DNA of 64,000 nucleotides from Codonopsis lanceolata (GCA_013146195.2 CM028377.1:61126360-61190359), one strand, 5' to 3'; shown: positions 36,184 to 48,983, counted from the stretch's first letter. Program-made: numbers and translations. The notes: generated by a model from the sequence alone, not told the origin.

Positions 36184-38445
36184 ATGCGCAAGCCCCTGAT
36201 CCGGATTCGGGCAAGTTGTTCTAACGTTTCTGATATTTATTGCTTAATGCCTGAGGCGACACATGTCTTAGTGGAGGGCTCGGGTTTTAGCACATTCTTG
36301 CGGGCTTTTGGCCCCTTTCGCAACTTCTTTCCCATCTTCGAGGTTCTGAGGAATTATTGGTGGGATACTACCCATACTTATCACTTCTGGGAGGCGATCG
36401 ACCTCGTGATTTTGCAAGGACATGTGCATTCCTACCAAAGATCTGTAGGATCTTGAGCCCGATTAATTCCCTTCTGCCACCACCATGAAGTGGTAGAAGA
36501 TCTCTTGGGCCTCGTGGCCTCGAATATAAATCGCCGATGAGATCTACATTAGTAGTGTGGAAATGACGGATTAGAATAGGAAATATTTTAGAGAATGCCG
36601 TAATTATTGAGGGTTCCAGAGAATGATAGCGAGGCAGAGCTCGCGCCGTGTTTTGTATTCTTGTTCTTTTTCCTTGGGACGCCGCTTTTTGCCAATTTGT
36701 CTACTACCTCAGGTTTCCCCCAGTCGCCTCGAGGGATTTTGATCACATCGCTGATTATCACTGGGAACAGACGGTCCTGACCGAGCTGTATGCCTCAATG
36801 GATAGAGCCAATCGCAATGACTCGCCGACCCTTAATGGATTTGCTCCGGCGTGGGAGGTATCTTTTCTTTTCCTGCCTTTGTTGTTTTTTTTTGTAGCAT
36901 ATATATTCTTTTTTTTGGTTGATGATTTTTTTTCTTTCTTTTTTTGTTGATGATTTTATTTTTGCAGGTTTGGGCTTATTCATTTTTTCACTTCACGCCT
37001 GCCTGCATCTTTCAGCCACCTTACTTGGCTCGAGTTCGTGAATGAGAAAGCAGAGTCGCCGACCGGACGGCTACCGAACATGTAGAGGCGCGGGAGCGCA
37101 TGCACGCGGCATTTTCTTCCTTGAGGGCCTGGGTCATTATGTTGTGACTCTAGAGATGAGCCGATGTCGAATACTGATGGTATCCATTATGGTCGACTCG
37201 TTATATATGGGCGAGCGGGTCAACCGCCAGCATTCTTCACTTTTGACTCCCCCAGTATACCTTCTATGCCTCCTATTTGGGTGGTTGCGCCAGATTTCTT
37301 GCCAAACAGGTATCAGTACCTGTCGAGCTTTCCTATGCCTCAGAGTGACTCCCCGGCTATGGCATATGAGGATTTTCTGAGGACTATGCTTCATCCTCCC
37401 CCTCCTATTCCTGCGACAGCCAGGCGTGCTTCAGATGCTTCTGATAGGCCGATGCCTTCTTATCCATCTCTTGATGAGCATCTGGAGTTTACTGGACCTG
37501 ATAATGCTTTTTCCACCTTTCGATATCATCGAGACGGCAGGATGGTGGAGGAAGTGCTTCTCGATGCCGATATCCCTGAGGAGTGCCAGGTCCCGGAGCA
37601 GGCTCGCACGGTAGACACATCTTTTTTTTCTTTTTTTATACATATATTTTTGGAGACTAACATGTTTTTTTTATCTCACTTTTTTTTAGGTTAACGTGTC
37701 TACGTACAAGAAGCTGCTACGGGGTTTCTTCAGCAACAACAAGCTTTATCAGAAGCTTGTGAATGAGCTCTCCTGCCGAGGGAATGATGCAGTGCGTCAG
37801 ACCAGACGCCGGAATGATGATGATGATGATGAAGCGGCTGTCGGATCGAGTCATGCTCGGCCGAGAGGACGGGCATATAGGATTGGCGGAGAGGGCCCTC
37901 GAGTCATGGGTGGCAATCTGGACAGGAGCCAGTCTTCCCGTGGCTTTTAGCTTTAGTTGCCTGCACTTATTAGCTTCTTTTTTTTTCTTTTCTTTTCTTT
38001 GTATCAAATTCTGTACATATATATATTATGCAAAGCAATATAATTTTATATGATGCAAGAAATTAAATGCAGACTCAATATTCATGAAAAAAAAATAAAG
38101 CTAGACCATTATCTAAGGGTAATGGCACACTGTAGTTCAGAAATGGATTTTTAGAAAAATACACCTTCGGGTTCGAGCAGGCTTTTCTGATAATCTGCGG
38201 GGAGGAAGAGGCAGCCGCCTCTTCCTGTGCTTGATCTTTTGCAAATGCCGCGAGGCTATTCTTATAGCTTATGTATTTTTCTTTGCGATTAGACAAAGCA
38301 GCAGAGAATGGTCAAAGCCAAAAACCGCGATACAAGGCGGTTTGGGGAATGGGCGCCGCGCGCAAGTCGTCCGGTTGTTCAGGATAATGGGGACGCTGAT
38401 GATGAAGAAGATGAGGACACTTCTGGGGGTTCTCACGCCGCGTGG

Positions 38446-40134
38446 TGCTCGATATGCCCCGCGCCCGCACGCATCCTCGATAGGGGCGTGCGACATGCGG
38501 CGACACCACGCTTTCCATTCTACCCTCCCTTGTTTAGGGAAGACGAAATTAAAAGTGCGCGAAAGTGGTGTCCAAGAAGCGTTGAATACGCCTCGGCCAC
38601 TTTGATTTTTGGTCCATTATGGAGCTTGAGGTTTCTCAGACGTTATCTCTTTTGTGGGATAACAGACGCAGAAAGCATCACCATTTTATTCGCATATTCC
38701 CTTGTTTAGGGGAAAATGGAAAGTGCAAGAAAGGATGTTACGGGCCCCACGATGGATTGTATAAAAATTGCCTTAAGGCCTATTTTGGATCGCTATGAGT
38801 GCTTTGGGTTTTCTATATCAAGTTATCCCTTGTTTAGGGGATACCAGGATACATGAATACATCACCCTTTCATTCTCATTCTCCCTTTTTTAGGGAAAAA
38901 CGGAAAAGTGCAAGAAAGGATGTTGCGATGTCTCATTGTGATCCAAAATGTTTTGACAGAGTCGTCATCAACCAGAGAATGCAAAAACGGGTTCGAAGGC
39001 TAAGTTACAAGTTGGGAAGGTGCTAGGCACCCAACTCGCCCTTTCGGTCTAAAAAAAATAGTTTTTGGCTAAAGTATGCTTTTTGTTATATTTATTCAGC
39101 AAACAAATAAAGCATTAAAGATAGAGAAAAGAAAACAAATACATCCATATTTACATTATTTACGGATTTGCAGCCGTCTCCTTCCAATAATTTACAAATA
39201 TACTTAAAAATATTTGGCCATAATAATGACTCTTTTTAATGCTATTTTCTAAATAAATCTGGACAACATAACGGCTTATATTTTTACATTGGGCCAGATG
39301 GAAAATAACTTTCTTTATAAAATAACACCCGTAAAGGCTTATCTTTTAGAGCGTGGTGTGCTCGTTCTGTCCTTCTCGAGAGAGGGAGTCTTTTTTTGTC
39401 GCCATGTTCGGGCAGGTGACTACTGGTTTCGGCACCGCCAAACGGCAGCAACCGCTTTTTGTTGTCAAGGTTGCCGCCGGCGGAAATCGTAACAACTACT
39501 TGTTTCTGACGGATTTGACCTTTTTACTCGGGCAGAGCAACTGCTCTTTTCGAGATTTTTGGACTGGGGGAATAGGGTGGAAACCTAGCTGGGGGGCTAA
39601 TGCTTACTTTGACCGGTTGGTTTTGCGTTTGGAGGAGTTTTGGCAGAGCTTCGATGCTTTATAGGAGGGGGCGCTCACTATCTCACGATCGCTCACTATT
39701 CTCACTGCGTAATAACAACGCACTACGTAATTTTTCTGTGTGTTTTTTCGATCACTGAAAGTGAACCCGGGGTCCTCTATTTATAGGCTGAGAGAGGGAC
39801 ACCGCTGGAATTTGCGAATTTTACTTTGTGCTTCACCAGCTTGTACCGCGTGCTTTAGAATTTGTGCAATGCGTTAAGTTTGGGCACACTGTAGCACACT
39901 TGGGCGCCGGAACCAGACTTCTTGGGCGCCGCGCCAGGGGTTCTTGGTTTAGCGCCAGCCTTCCAAATTTCAGCCTCTTTTGGCACTTTTAACCCCTACA
40001 TTTTACTATTTTGCACATCCTACTTTATCTTTTGCATTTTTAAACCCTATAACTTGACATTTGTTAAGTTTCAACAGGTCTTGATATCGCATGTCAAAGT
40101 TACGTACCAGGGGTACGAAATTGGGGTGTCTACA
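38446..40134 (-). mobile_element. Solo LTR of the same gypsy family, nested in the PMD gene
   Basis: It is 1.69 kb, same orientation and same ends as the other two LTRs (…GGGGTGTCTACA). Its left end is slightly truncated and diverged (TGCTCGATATGCCCCGCGCC). The left flank GCGTGG and right flank GCTGG are compatible with a worn 5-bp target duplication. PMD-like coding sequence ends at the left side and resumes in frame on the right. No internal region accompanies it, so it is the product of LTR-LTR recombination. Confidence 0.8.
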
Positions 40135-40207
40135 GCTGGTGAGACTGGAGCCTCTTCTGCACCTCGCAGAAGGAGTATATGGGCCCGGCTGGGCGGACGC
40201 CGCAGGT

Positions 40208-40547
40208 ATTGATGGACCGCTTTGAGGCTGAGCTGCAAATAAATGATGGTTGGGGGGAAACAAGGGGGGTAGAGGTAGCAAGTAATAGTAGATAGAATGT
40301 ACAGTTAATAAATGAATAATCCTAAATATAATCTTTAGGCAATTATTCCTAAGTTGCACTGTAGGACATTCGTTGAGGATTCAGAAAGTGCATTCCCTCC
40401 CCTTTTCTCCTGATTCCTTTTTTTTTATTTGCTCTAATTGTTGCCTATGCCGCCCTTTCGGGTTTTCAACCTAGCGAGCCCTTATTTCTCCTTTATCTTT
40501 TTGTTTTTTTTTGTGCTCTTTTTTGCCTAGGTCGCCCTTTCGGGTTT
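40208..40547. repeat. Post-integrase spacer with a 28-bp direct repeat
   Basis: CGCCCTTTCGGGTTTTCAAC and the following CTAGCGAG occur twice, near 40451 and 40532, in a T-rich stretch between the end of the antisense PMD reading frame and the integrase end. No gene is seen. Confidence 0.8.
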
Positions 40548-41808
40548 TCAACCTAGCGAGCTGGAGAAGGAAGTAACTGCCAGATATATAGGCTCAAGCA
40601 TAGTACCTTTTGAGCTTGTCAAGGTTGAAAGGCTGAACAAGGTCCTCCCCTTCTTGGTTCGTGAGGAGTACTGCACCTCCTGACCGGATTTCTTTGACAA
40701 CATAAGGTCCCATCCAGGGAGATTTCCATTTTCCCCTAGTATCAACATAACTAGGGGTTTTCTCGAAGTACCAGGTCTCCGACTTGGATGTCGCGGCCTT
40801 TGACTTTTTTATTAAAGGCTCGGGCTATTCGCCTTTGATATACTCGGGTGTGCTCTAGGGCCAGCAGTCGTCGTTTGTCGATTAGGGCTAATTCTTCGTA
40901 TTGCCCTTTGACCCAATCAATTTCTGATATGTCGGATTCCATCATCACTCTTAATGACGGAATTTCAACTTCGATGGGCAGCACTGCCTCCATGCCGTAG
41001 GCTAGAAAATAAGGAGTAGCCCCAGTGGGTGTGCGAACTAAAGTGCCAGAGGGCTAGTGGCAATTTTTTGGGCCAGTCTCTTCCTGTGTCAGCCATTTTT
41101 CTGATAATATTTTCCAGTGTTTTGTTGGCTGTTTCAATGGCACCATTGGCTTGTGGTCGGTAGGGGGAGGATTTATGCCTTTGAATTTTGAATTCGTCGA
41201 GTAGACGATTCACGTCCCCTTCAAAATGTGTGCCATTGTCGGAGATTATCTCGAAGGGCACTCCGTATCGATATATGATGTTGGTCCGGATGAATTCGGA
41301 CACCTTTCGAGCATTTAGAATTTTATAGGAAGAGGCTTCCACCCACTTCGTGAAGTAATCGACGGCTACCAGAACATACTCATGGCTATTGGATCCCTTC
41401 GGATAAATTTGGCCTATGACGTCGATTCCCCAAGTCGAAAAAGGGCCAGGGGGCTGTGGAGTTATATAGGATGTGCGGGGGCACATGCTGCAGATTTGCG
41501 AAACGTTGGCACTTGTCGCAATGACGCACCCACCGAATATAGTCGGTTTCTAGTGTACTCCAATAGTACCCTTGTCGGATGACCTTTTTGGATAATATAT
41601 GGCCATTCATATGGGGCTCGTAGGTACTACCATGAAGCTGGTCCATGATCTGCTCGGCTTTTGTTTGGTCGACGCATAATAGGTTTAGGCCTTGATAATG
41701 CCTCTTATACAGGCTGCCATCGCTGAATACGAATTGCGATGACCATCTCCGCAGGGAGACTTTCCCTCTTTTGTCTAGGCTGGGAGGATAGACTTCTTTC
41801 TTAAACAA
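40548..41808 (-). pseudogene. Integrase of the Tat/Ogre element
   Basis: The zinc-binding HHCC region is at 41808-41540 (HGSTYEPHMNGH, HCDKCQRF). The catalytic core at 41460-41000 shows WGIDVIG (Asp), SDNGTHF (Asp) and GAIETANKTL (Glu), so the DDE triad is readable. The C-terminal part at 40993-40548 carries RRIARAFNKKV and GDLVLRE. Frame changes near 41480 and 40990 break it. Confidence 0.9.
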
Positions 41809-41919
41809 ATTAATTATGTCTGAATACCAAGGCTCGTGATCTGTTTTAGGAGCAACGTTGATTTTGAAGCAGTACGCCGGAGTGACCTTTTTCCCGACTA
41901 TAAATGGCTGGACATTGGT

Positions 41920-42542
41920 TTATGTGGGAATTTGGACCAACGATGCTAGAGTGGCCAAGGCATCGGCAAATTGATTTATATCTTGCGGCAAGTAATGAAA
42001 CGAGATAGAATCAAATTTGGTGGCGAGTGCAGTCAACTTGGCGTGATAAAGCTGCAACCTGGGATCTTGGGTCTTCCACTTCCCTTCGACTTGATTTATG
42101 ATCAGGGCAGAGTCCCCGTAGACTTCTAAGTCTTTGGCTCCTTTTTGGAGAGCTTCTTTTAGGCCAGTGATACAGACTTCGTATTCAGCTGTATTGTTCG
42201 AGCATTCGAACTCCAACCTTATGGCCAACGGAATGTGTAGGAATCTGCTGGGTCGATTAGCAAGATTCTTATGCCAAAGCCTCTTTTATTTGCGGCTCCG
42301 TCAAAGAACATTTGCCAGTTGACGTCATGGTCAGCAATTTCCAGTACACCATCGTCTGAGAAGCTGGGCTCAGTTGCATCTTCTGCTTTTAAGGGTAGAT
42401 CGGCTAAATGGTCAGCAATTACGCTGCCTTTGATAGATTTGAGCATGACAAAGGTTATGTCAAACTCGTTGAGAAGAAATGACCACTTAGCCAGTCGGCT
42501 GGATAGTGATGGCTTGCCGAAGATGTGTTTTATTGGATCCAT
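41920..42542 (-). pseudogene. Second (duplicate) RNase H domain
   Basis: The frame 42542-42219 carries a connecting region and the RNase H start (FFDGAANKRGFG). A one-frame shift leads to 42228-41920 with ECSNNTAEYEVCITGL (conserved Glu), EVYGDSALIINQ (conserved Asp) and LPQDINQFADALATLA (final Asp). A second RNase H downstream of the ordinary one is a hallmark of Tat-lineage elements. Confidence 0.88.
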
Positions 42543-42563
42543 TCTAGAGATGAGCTTGATGGA

Positions 42564-43898
42564 TCATCCTTGCAGATAAGTTTTGAGCCTTTGTGTTGCC
42601 CAGACTAGGCCGGTGCAGCTTTTTTCTAGTGCTGAATAATTTAGCTTGCTTCCTTGCAGCTTCCTACTTATGAAATATATGACACTTTCGATGTAGGAGT
42701 TTTCTTTTTCTTGGGCAAGCATAGCCCCTACTGACGTGACTATGACGGTTAAATATAGGAGGAGAGGTTTATGTGTATGGGGAGGAGCTAGCACAAGTGG
42801 ATTGGTAAGGTAGACTTTTATTTTCTCGAAGGCTAGCTGGTATTTCTCGTCCCAGACTTGGTCAGTATTTTTCTTTAGGAGCTTGAATAGGGGCTCACAT
42901 ATGGATGTCAACTGTCTGATGAAACGGATGATATATTGCAACCGGCCCAGGAAGCCTTTGACTTCTGTTGGAGTTTTTGGCCGCGACATCTCTATAATGG
43001 CTTTAACTTTGGCTGACTCGATCTCGATACCTTGCTTTGTCACCATGAATCTCGAGACCTTGTCTTTGGTAACCCCAAATGTGCATTTGGTGGGGTTAAG
43101 TTTCATCTGGTGCTTCCTCAGCCTTTCAAAGAATTTTCGAAAGTCTTTAATATGAGAACCGTTGGCATCGCTAGAGTGCACGATCATGTCGTCGACATAG
43201 ACCTCGACTTCTTTATGAATCATGTCGTGGAAAAGGGTGGTGGCAGCCCTTTGATATGTAGCCCTGACATTTTTTAGCCCAAATGGCATGACATTATAGC
43301 AGTAAGTTCCCCAGGGGGTAGTGAATGAGGTTTTCTCCTGGTCTTCTGCTGCCATTTTTATTTGATTATAGCCCAGCATGCCGTCGACGAAGGATCTTAT
43401 TTTGTGAGAGGCGACGGCGTCTACCACGATATCAATATTGGGTAGAGGGAAGTCATTTTTGGGCGATGCCTTGTGGAGGTCACGGAAGTCTACGCAGATT
43501 CGAACCTTCCCGTTGGGTTTAGGAACGGTCACTATGTTGGACAGCCAGGTCGAGTATTCTACTGCCCGAATGAAATTGACATGCAACTGCTTCATGATTT
43601 CTTCTTTTACTTGCAGTGACCATTCTGGTTTAATTCGGCGGAGCTTCAGCTTAATTGGCCGAGCATCCGGATATATGGGGATTCGATGTTCAACAATGGC
43701 TGGGTCCAACGCAGGCATATCTTCATAGGACCAGGCGAAGATGTCTACGAACTCTTTGAGGAGGTTAATAAGTGCTACCCTTTCAGAGCCTTGTAGGTAG
43801 CTGCCGATTTTGATCTCTTTGATCTCATTGTTCAGCCCCAAATTGATAGTAGACAAGTCTTCATTGGCTGCTGATGAATGATGTTTTCTGGTGCTCAA
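42564..43898 (-). pseudogene. Reverse transcriptase plus first RNase H domain
   Basis: The frame of 444 residues is the longest in the window. RT fingers show NGKVRICVDFRDLHKASPKN, the palm shows the catalytic YVDDM box (about 43195) and the thumb the KGFLGRLQYI block. RNase H follows with the YLTVIVTSVGAML strand and an AVIYFISRKL-like segment (VIYFISRKL). The catalytic YxDD is intact, but the frame stops at 42564 and must shift to reach the next domain. Family: Ty3/gypsy, Tat lineage. Confidence 0.92.
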
Positions 43899-44732
43899 CT
43901 GATTTTACGAGCTCAAGCAAGTAAATTTTATCTTTTGGGTCCATTTCATCAAATGACTCATTATTGTTATTTAATGCGCCTTTTAATGTAGGTGTAACTA
44001 AGGAATAAGAAAAGACATTAAGATTATCATTAATAGCAAACTGTACAAGGTTATTTACATTATTGAGGACCTGGGGTTTGAGATCCTCAATTTTAAAGAG
44101 CGGATCGGTAGATGACCAATCCGTAAAGCTAGGGGAAGGATGGGGAATAGAATATCCGAAGCGGTCCACCAGATCTGCGGTTGTCAAGAGCGGGTCGGTC
44201 GTAGTATACTAATTATGTAGAAGCTTATCAATAATAGACTCAAACTCAGCAGGGAGCTTTTCATAATTAATGCCTCCATCTATCATACCCAAGGAAACTG
44301 TCTTCCAGGCATTCGTCATCTAATAGGGTTAGAGCATAATCAGTTTGGTCTATAGACCAAGTATTTTCCATTATGACAGTCTTATATGCAGTGCTGCGGA
44401 GCTCCAAGGTAACCTGTTCCATTTTATCAGTGATAATACTGACATCTTCAAAGATTTCCCAACCAGGGTGTCTTTTTCTATTCTGGTCTAGCCAAGGCTC
44501 AGGAAACATGAGGTAGGCTTCCGTTTCTCCTTTCCTTACAAAGTAACCATTTAAGGTTTTTCTATATGGTTGAAGAGGGGGATATTTGTAAGGACGTTTT
44601 TCTCTTTCTGCCTTACTTTTCTCACGCTTCTGTTTCATAACTGCGGCTACTTCAGCTGGAGTGGGTTTGTTATCCTAGACCGAAAGGAGGGATACATTCC
44701 TTGAGCTCATCTTGGACTAAATTAACAAATCC
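43861..44732 (-). pseudogene. Protease-RT linker
   Basis: Two partial frames (44638-44267 and 44187-43861) with acidic, non-catalytic sequence lead into the RT frame. In Ogre elements an intron lies between protease and RT; stops here could fall in such an intron or be decay. No splice pair was proven. Confidence 0.5.
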
Positions 44733-45430
44733 CTACTGATTTCTGTCGAGACCTAGACCAGGCATATAATTTATTTTTCGAAACATGTTTAAAGGGACCA
44801 TGTTTCCTAGGGATGTAGTTTTCTTCTTGGTGATGTTAGTTTTTCGCCCATATTCAATGGCGTTGACTACAACTTGGGGGATAACCTCAAAGCCACTGAG
44901 AAATATACCAGTGTCATCATGTTCTATTTCAAGGATCGGGACGCCCTCATTTTCCTTGTTTTCCACGATCTTATCAGCCAAAATGATTACTATATGATCA
45001 TCGTGGATAAATTTGACACGTTGGTGCAGCGAGGAGGCTACCCCTTTTACCCCATGGATCCAAGGGCGTCCCAATAACAGGCTAAAAGTGGCTGGTATGT
45101 CCAAGACTTTGAATTGTACTGGCATAGTTAATGGCCCAATAATCAGCATTAAAGTGACCACCCCTAAGACACATTGACTAGTGTTGTCGTATGCCCTTAC
45201 TGTCTACGATGAAGGTGCATGCAAGCTCTGATATTTTCGTTCTCAGTTTTGTCAGTGTGCTAATGGGACATACATTCAAAGAAGACCCATTGTCTATCAG
45301 AACTCGAGGAACCCTTTTTTCCATTACCCCCACATTGATATGAAGAGCATCAATGTGGTTGGTTCCTTCCCTCGGCAGATCTAGATCAATAAACACAATC
45401 ACATTCCCAAAGTGAATGTTTCCGATCATT
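44733..45430 (-). pseudogene. Aspartic protease region of the Tat/Ogre element
   Basis: The retropepsin active-site segment reads VLIDNGSSLNVCP (about 45300), the DxGSS form seen in this element group. It is followed, in a shifted frame at 45161-44733, by the flap and C-terminal part with LLLGRPWIHGVKGVASSLHQ. It separates gag from RT and would cut the polyprotein. The frames are not continuous here. Confidence 0.82.
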
Positions 45431-45959
45431 TAAGTGAGCTCATTCGTGGAAGTTTCGATAGGAATGACTGTATGACTTAAAGACTTAGCCAGCGTATCAC
45501 GGTGGGTTTTAGAAGCACAAAGCAAGCCCCAGATGGATATGTTGGCCTGAGTTTTCTTCATCTGAGCTAGTAAAGTATCTTCCACCGCTTTAGCCCCAGT
45601 ATCTGTTTCTTGATCTTTGCCAGAGTGGTCACCTCTTTCTAGGTTTGGTTGGTAGGCCCGGCCAGATCTAGCAAGGTGGCTGACATTCCCACCGACCCAA
45701 GTGACTTTTTCAATATTGCAGGTATTTTGGCTACCCATGATAGTGTTCCAAGAGAGCATATCGCAACTAGGCTCTTTTATGGATAGAGATGGAGAGAAAG
45801 GAACAATGATATATTGTAAGGGATGTTTATTGATTTCAAACTTGGGTACACAGATTTTTTCATCAACCTCAATCGTATTGATTTGAGGTAAATGGTTATT
45901 GACTATATTTGGTCTAAGAGGAGGCTTCTCAATAACCTTATCATCTATTAGGTTATAGA

Positions 45960-47653
45960 TATCATCTTTGAGTATATAGCATTTGTCGGTGAGGTGACCA
46001 CTACAGCGATGGTATTCACAGTACTGGGCATGATTCCATGTCCTGGGCAGGGGATCGGTGGCTTATAGCCTTTAAAGGCTTTAGCACTCCCTGTGCCATT
46101 AGCCCTTGCAGTATCACAGACTGGGGAGCTTGCAGTTCATCATAATATCGGTTTACCCTATTTTGATTCCTAAAATTTCTGTTCGGGCCATTATTCCCCC
46201 CGATTGCGTTAACAGACCTGTCTGATCCGTAGGACCAAGGAACATCGTTATAGTTCTGGGTAGGAAAAGTGGTTGATGCATTTCCTACCATATTAACGAC
46301 TGGTGCTGATGCGACTTCCTTTCCTTTAGAGTATCGAAAGGAACTGAAGAACGTATTGACTTTTAATTGCCCAGTCCGTATATCTTCATCGATACGGACT
46401 CCTATCTCCACTATTTCTTTGAAATTGCTATAGGGGAGATACCACATATGTTCCAAGTAAATGGGTTGGAGATTTTTAATGAACATCTGGAAGACTCAGC
46501 GGAATCAGGTCTGTCGAACGTCTGAGCTAGCTTTCTTTTCCATCTGACTGCAAACTCAGCACATGTTTCTTTTTCCCTTTGGGTGCATGACTCGAGATCT
46601 CTTTTATTTTCAGGGCTGGTGTTGTCTTTGTACCTTTCTAGGAACCCTTCGGTTATTTGGTCCCAAGTACCCATGGTGCTATTGTCTAACAACATTAGCC
46701 ATTGCTTGGCAGCCCTTATTAAGGTGAGGTGAAAATTGGAAGCCATAGCTTCAAAGCTAGCCCCTCTTGACTGCATGCCAATGGAATAGGATTTCAAGTG
46801 GGATATAGGGCATCCAGTCCCATCGAATTTTTCTATGTCGGGCATTTTGAATTTTGAAGGCAATATAGCCAAAGGTTGTAATGCCAATGCACGCGTAGAA
46901 AATTCTCCTTTGTTTAGAACTTTGAGCATCATGCTTTTCAAATTTTCCATGTCAACATCCATTTTGGTGGGAGGGAAAGTTGGTTTTTGGTATATGCTGG
47001 TAGGATTAGGAAAGGATGAGTTAATTTCTAACTACGGTATCTGGTAAGGATTTTGGGCTAGGATAAGGATTTTGGGTAGGATAGAGATTTTGGGCGAGAT
47101 AAGGATTTTGGGCAAGATAAGGATTTTGGGTTGGACAAGGATTTTGGGTTGGTGGATTATTGGCGGCTTCGATTTGGCGGCCAGGATCATTAGGAGGTAG
47201 ATAGGTTGTAACTTGGCTTGGCGGGTTATAGCTTCTTGGGTCTATATGCGAGCTATTTTGGAGTGGATTGGTGATGGGAAAAGGGAGGTCATTTGGATTC
47301 TGGGGAATATTGGTGCTTGAGAAAGGATATGGAGGGTAGGATAGAAAAGGGTTGATATTTGGGTAGTAAGGATTTGGGTTTGGGGTAATGGTGGTATTTG
47401 GTGGGTTGATGTTTGGCTGAGAGTTTAAATTTGGAGGAACATGAGAGGTTGATGCTTCTTGAGGGACTGCAGGGGAAGAGATTCCCTCACCACTGGATTT
47501 TAAACTTTGCACCAAATTAGCCATCTGGCTCATTATACGATCAGCATGTGCACCCAAATTTTGATATAGCCACTGTTGCATAGCCGAGTCTGAGGCACTC
47601 GGAGCCCCTCGTGATTCGCACTCCATAGCGGATCGCCATTTTCTCGCCGCCAT
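45960..47653 (-). pseudogene. gag of the Tat/Ogre element (capsid and zinc-knuckle region)
   Basis: The N-terminal part starts MAARKWRSAMECESRG at 47653 and passes into a Pro/Asn-rich stretch with reiterated QNPY units (47030-47150), where the frame shifts. The capsid core is at 46962-46411: DIEKFDGTGCPISHLKSY, AAKQWLMLLDN and KETCAEFAVRWKRKLAQ, the conserved gypsy Gag fold motifs. The frame shifts again into 46486-46016. A nucleic-acid-binding remnant of the CxxHxxxGHxTxxC type (EYHRCSGHLTDKCYILK) follows at about 46016-45970. At least two frameshifts mean no full Gag can be made from this copy. Confidence 0.85.
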
Positions 47654-48983
47654 ATCGCTCGGACTGTGTTTCTGAACTGATTTTGCCCTTTTCTGAACTA
47701 ACCCTGATACTTTATGATCTGATTTCTATGTCTGTTTCCTGTATCAACCGGCCAGTATTATCTATGTCTTTCCAAATTCAAGCCAGGTTTCTGAGGAAAA
47801 TGAGAGTTTGGAGGTATCAGAAAGGTTTGGCTGAAGGCTTTCTGGGCTAGGAGTATAGTGTGCCTTTATTAGTATATTTTATTATTATTTTTTATTTTCC
47901 TACAATTGACCGGACAAGCACTTGTTTCGTTTTGTCAGTCTCAGGACTATTCCTGGAACAGTGGATTCTTTCTCCAGAGTATAAGACCCTCATACTCCAC
48001 CTGCCTTTCGACTCCCCAAGATCAGACTGATCCCAAGTGAAGGGCCTATACTCTTTCCGGGATCCACCATTCAAAATGGTCTAAGTCGAGCATCATAAAA
48101 TAATCAGTTAGCCCCTGTGTATTTATTCTTATCCTTTCCTTTTTCATCATTTTTTTTAATTCGACTTCTTTATCTATTTTTTTGTTTTTTGTTTTTTTTC
48201 GATCTTTTTTTTTTCATAGTGGCTGACTAATGATTCAGGAATACAAAAACCGGTCGGTCCATGAAGTGTCCTGAAAATCTATATGCAATTTTAACGTTGA
48301 CTTATGCAGGGGGTAAGTTGGCCATGGTGTAGAGTAACAATTCGAATATTTCTCAGTGCGTGCGCGTGTGTGCGACATCTAAAGAGCAGTAAAATATTTT
48401 TTTCAGATATAAAACAGAAAATAAAACAGATATGGTTTGTCTTGCTGTTATTTGTAGATTTTCTCGACTTTTTAGTTTGAGCGCCAGCAAGCAGCCAATC
48501 ATATCAAGAAATAGAAAGAAAAGTGGAGAATCTATCTATACCTATTAAATACAAATTTATCCTAACCCCCAAAATAAAATAACAGAATGAAATAAAATGT
48601 GCATATTTTGTGCGATAAAAATAAAGCACGCAGAAATAAAAAATATAAAGCAGAAATGAAGCGATAATAAAAATAAAACCCCGGCCCTTTCATTATACTG
48701 CCCGACAATTTATTATTATTATATATATATATATATTTTTTTTTTGATTGATTTTTTTTTTGAAAAATATATATTTTTAAATATACATGTAATGGTGACT
48801 GGAACGAAACTGCTGCAAGATGGAGGATCATATCTACAAATATATACACGGATGAATAAGAACACAATATTCAAATGCTTAAAGAAATATAACAAGTATA
48901 CTTTAGCCAGAAACAAAAGAAAAAGTTTTTTTTTTACTGAGTCTAGTCCTCCATTTTTATTTAAAATAAAAACGATCACCCAA
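47654..48983 (-). other. 5' leader between PBS and gag
   Basis: This is a 1.3 kb leader. A 60-residue minus-strand frame (47892-48074) and AT-rich tracts (48700-48780) are present, but no convincing extra ORF upstream of gag as in the longest Ogre elements. Confidence 0.5.

Larger units (their letters stand above)
34859..40207 (+). pseudogene. Antisense plant-mobile-domain (PMD) gene carried by the retrotransposon
   Basis: The gene lies opposite to gag-pol, between integrase and the 3' LTR. Exon 1 (34859-35038) starts MTSSSRSRKGKTPMHP and ends at a GT donor. Exon 2 starts at 36184 and shows the PMD core RNYWWDTTHTYHFWEA, close to the WWDTTHTFHLP-type signature. Later pieces read ASRDFDHIADYHWEQTVL and WEVWAYSFFHFTP (36700-37010), then a Pro-rich region (37164-37610) and an acidic/Arg-rich C-terminal exon (37690-37950). 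A further basic-acidic exon (38280-38445) continues after a nested solo LTR at 40135-40207. Frameshifts near 36400, 36480-36720 and 37045 break it. PMD proteins (MAIN/MAIL) act in plant silencing and genome stability; related copies are known in transposons. The role in this element is unknown. Confidence 0.75.

Noticed and set aside
38308..38709. 133-residue ORF as a stand-alone gene
   Set aside because: The first third is the PMD C-terminal exon and the remainder is translated solo LTR.
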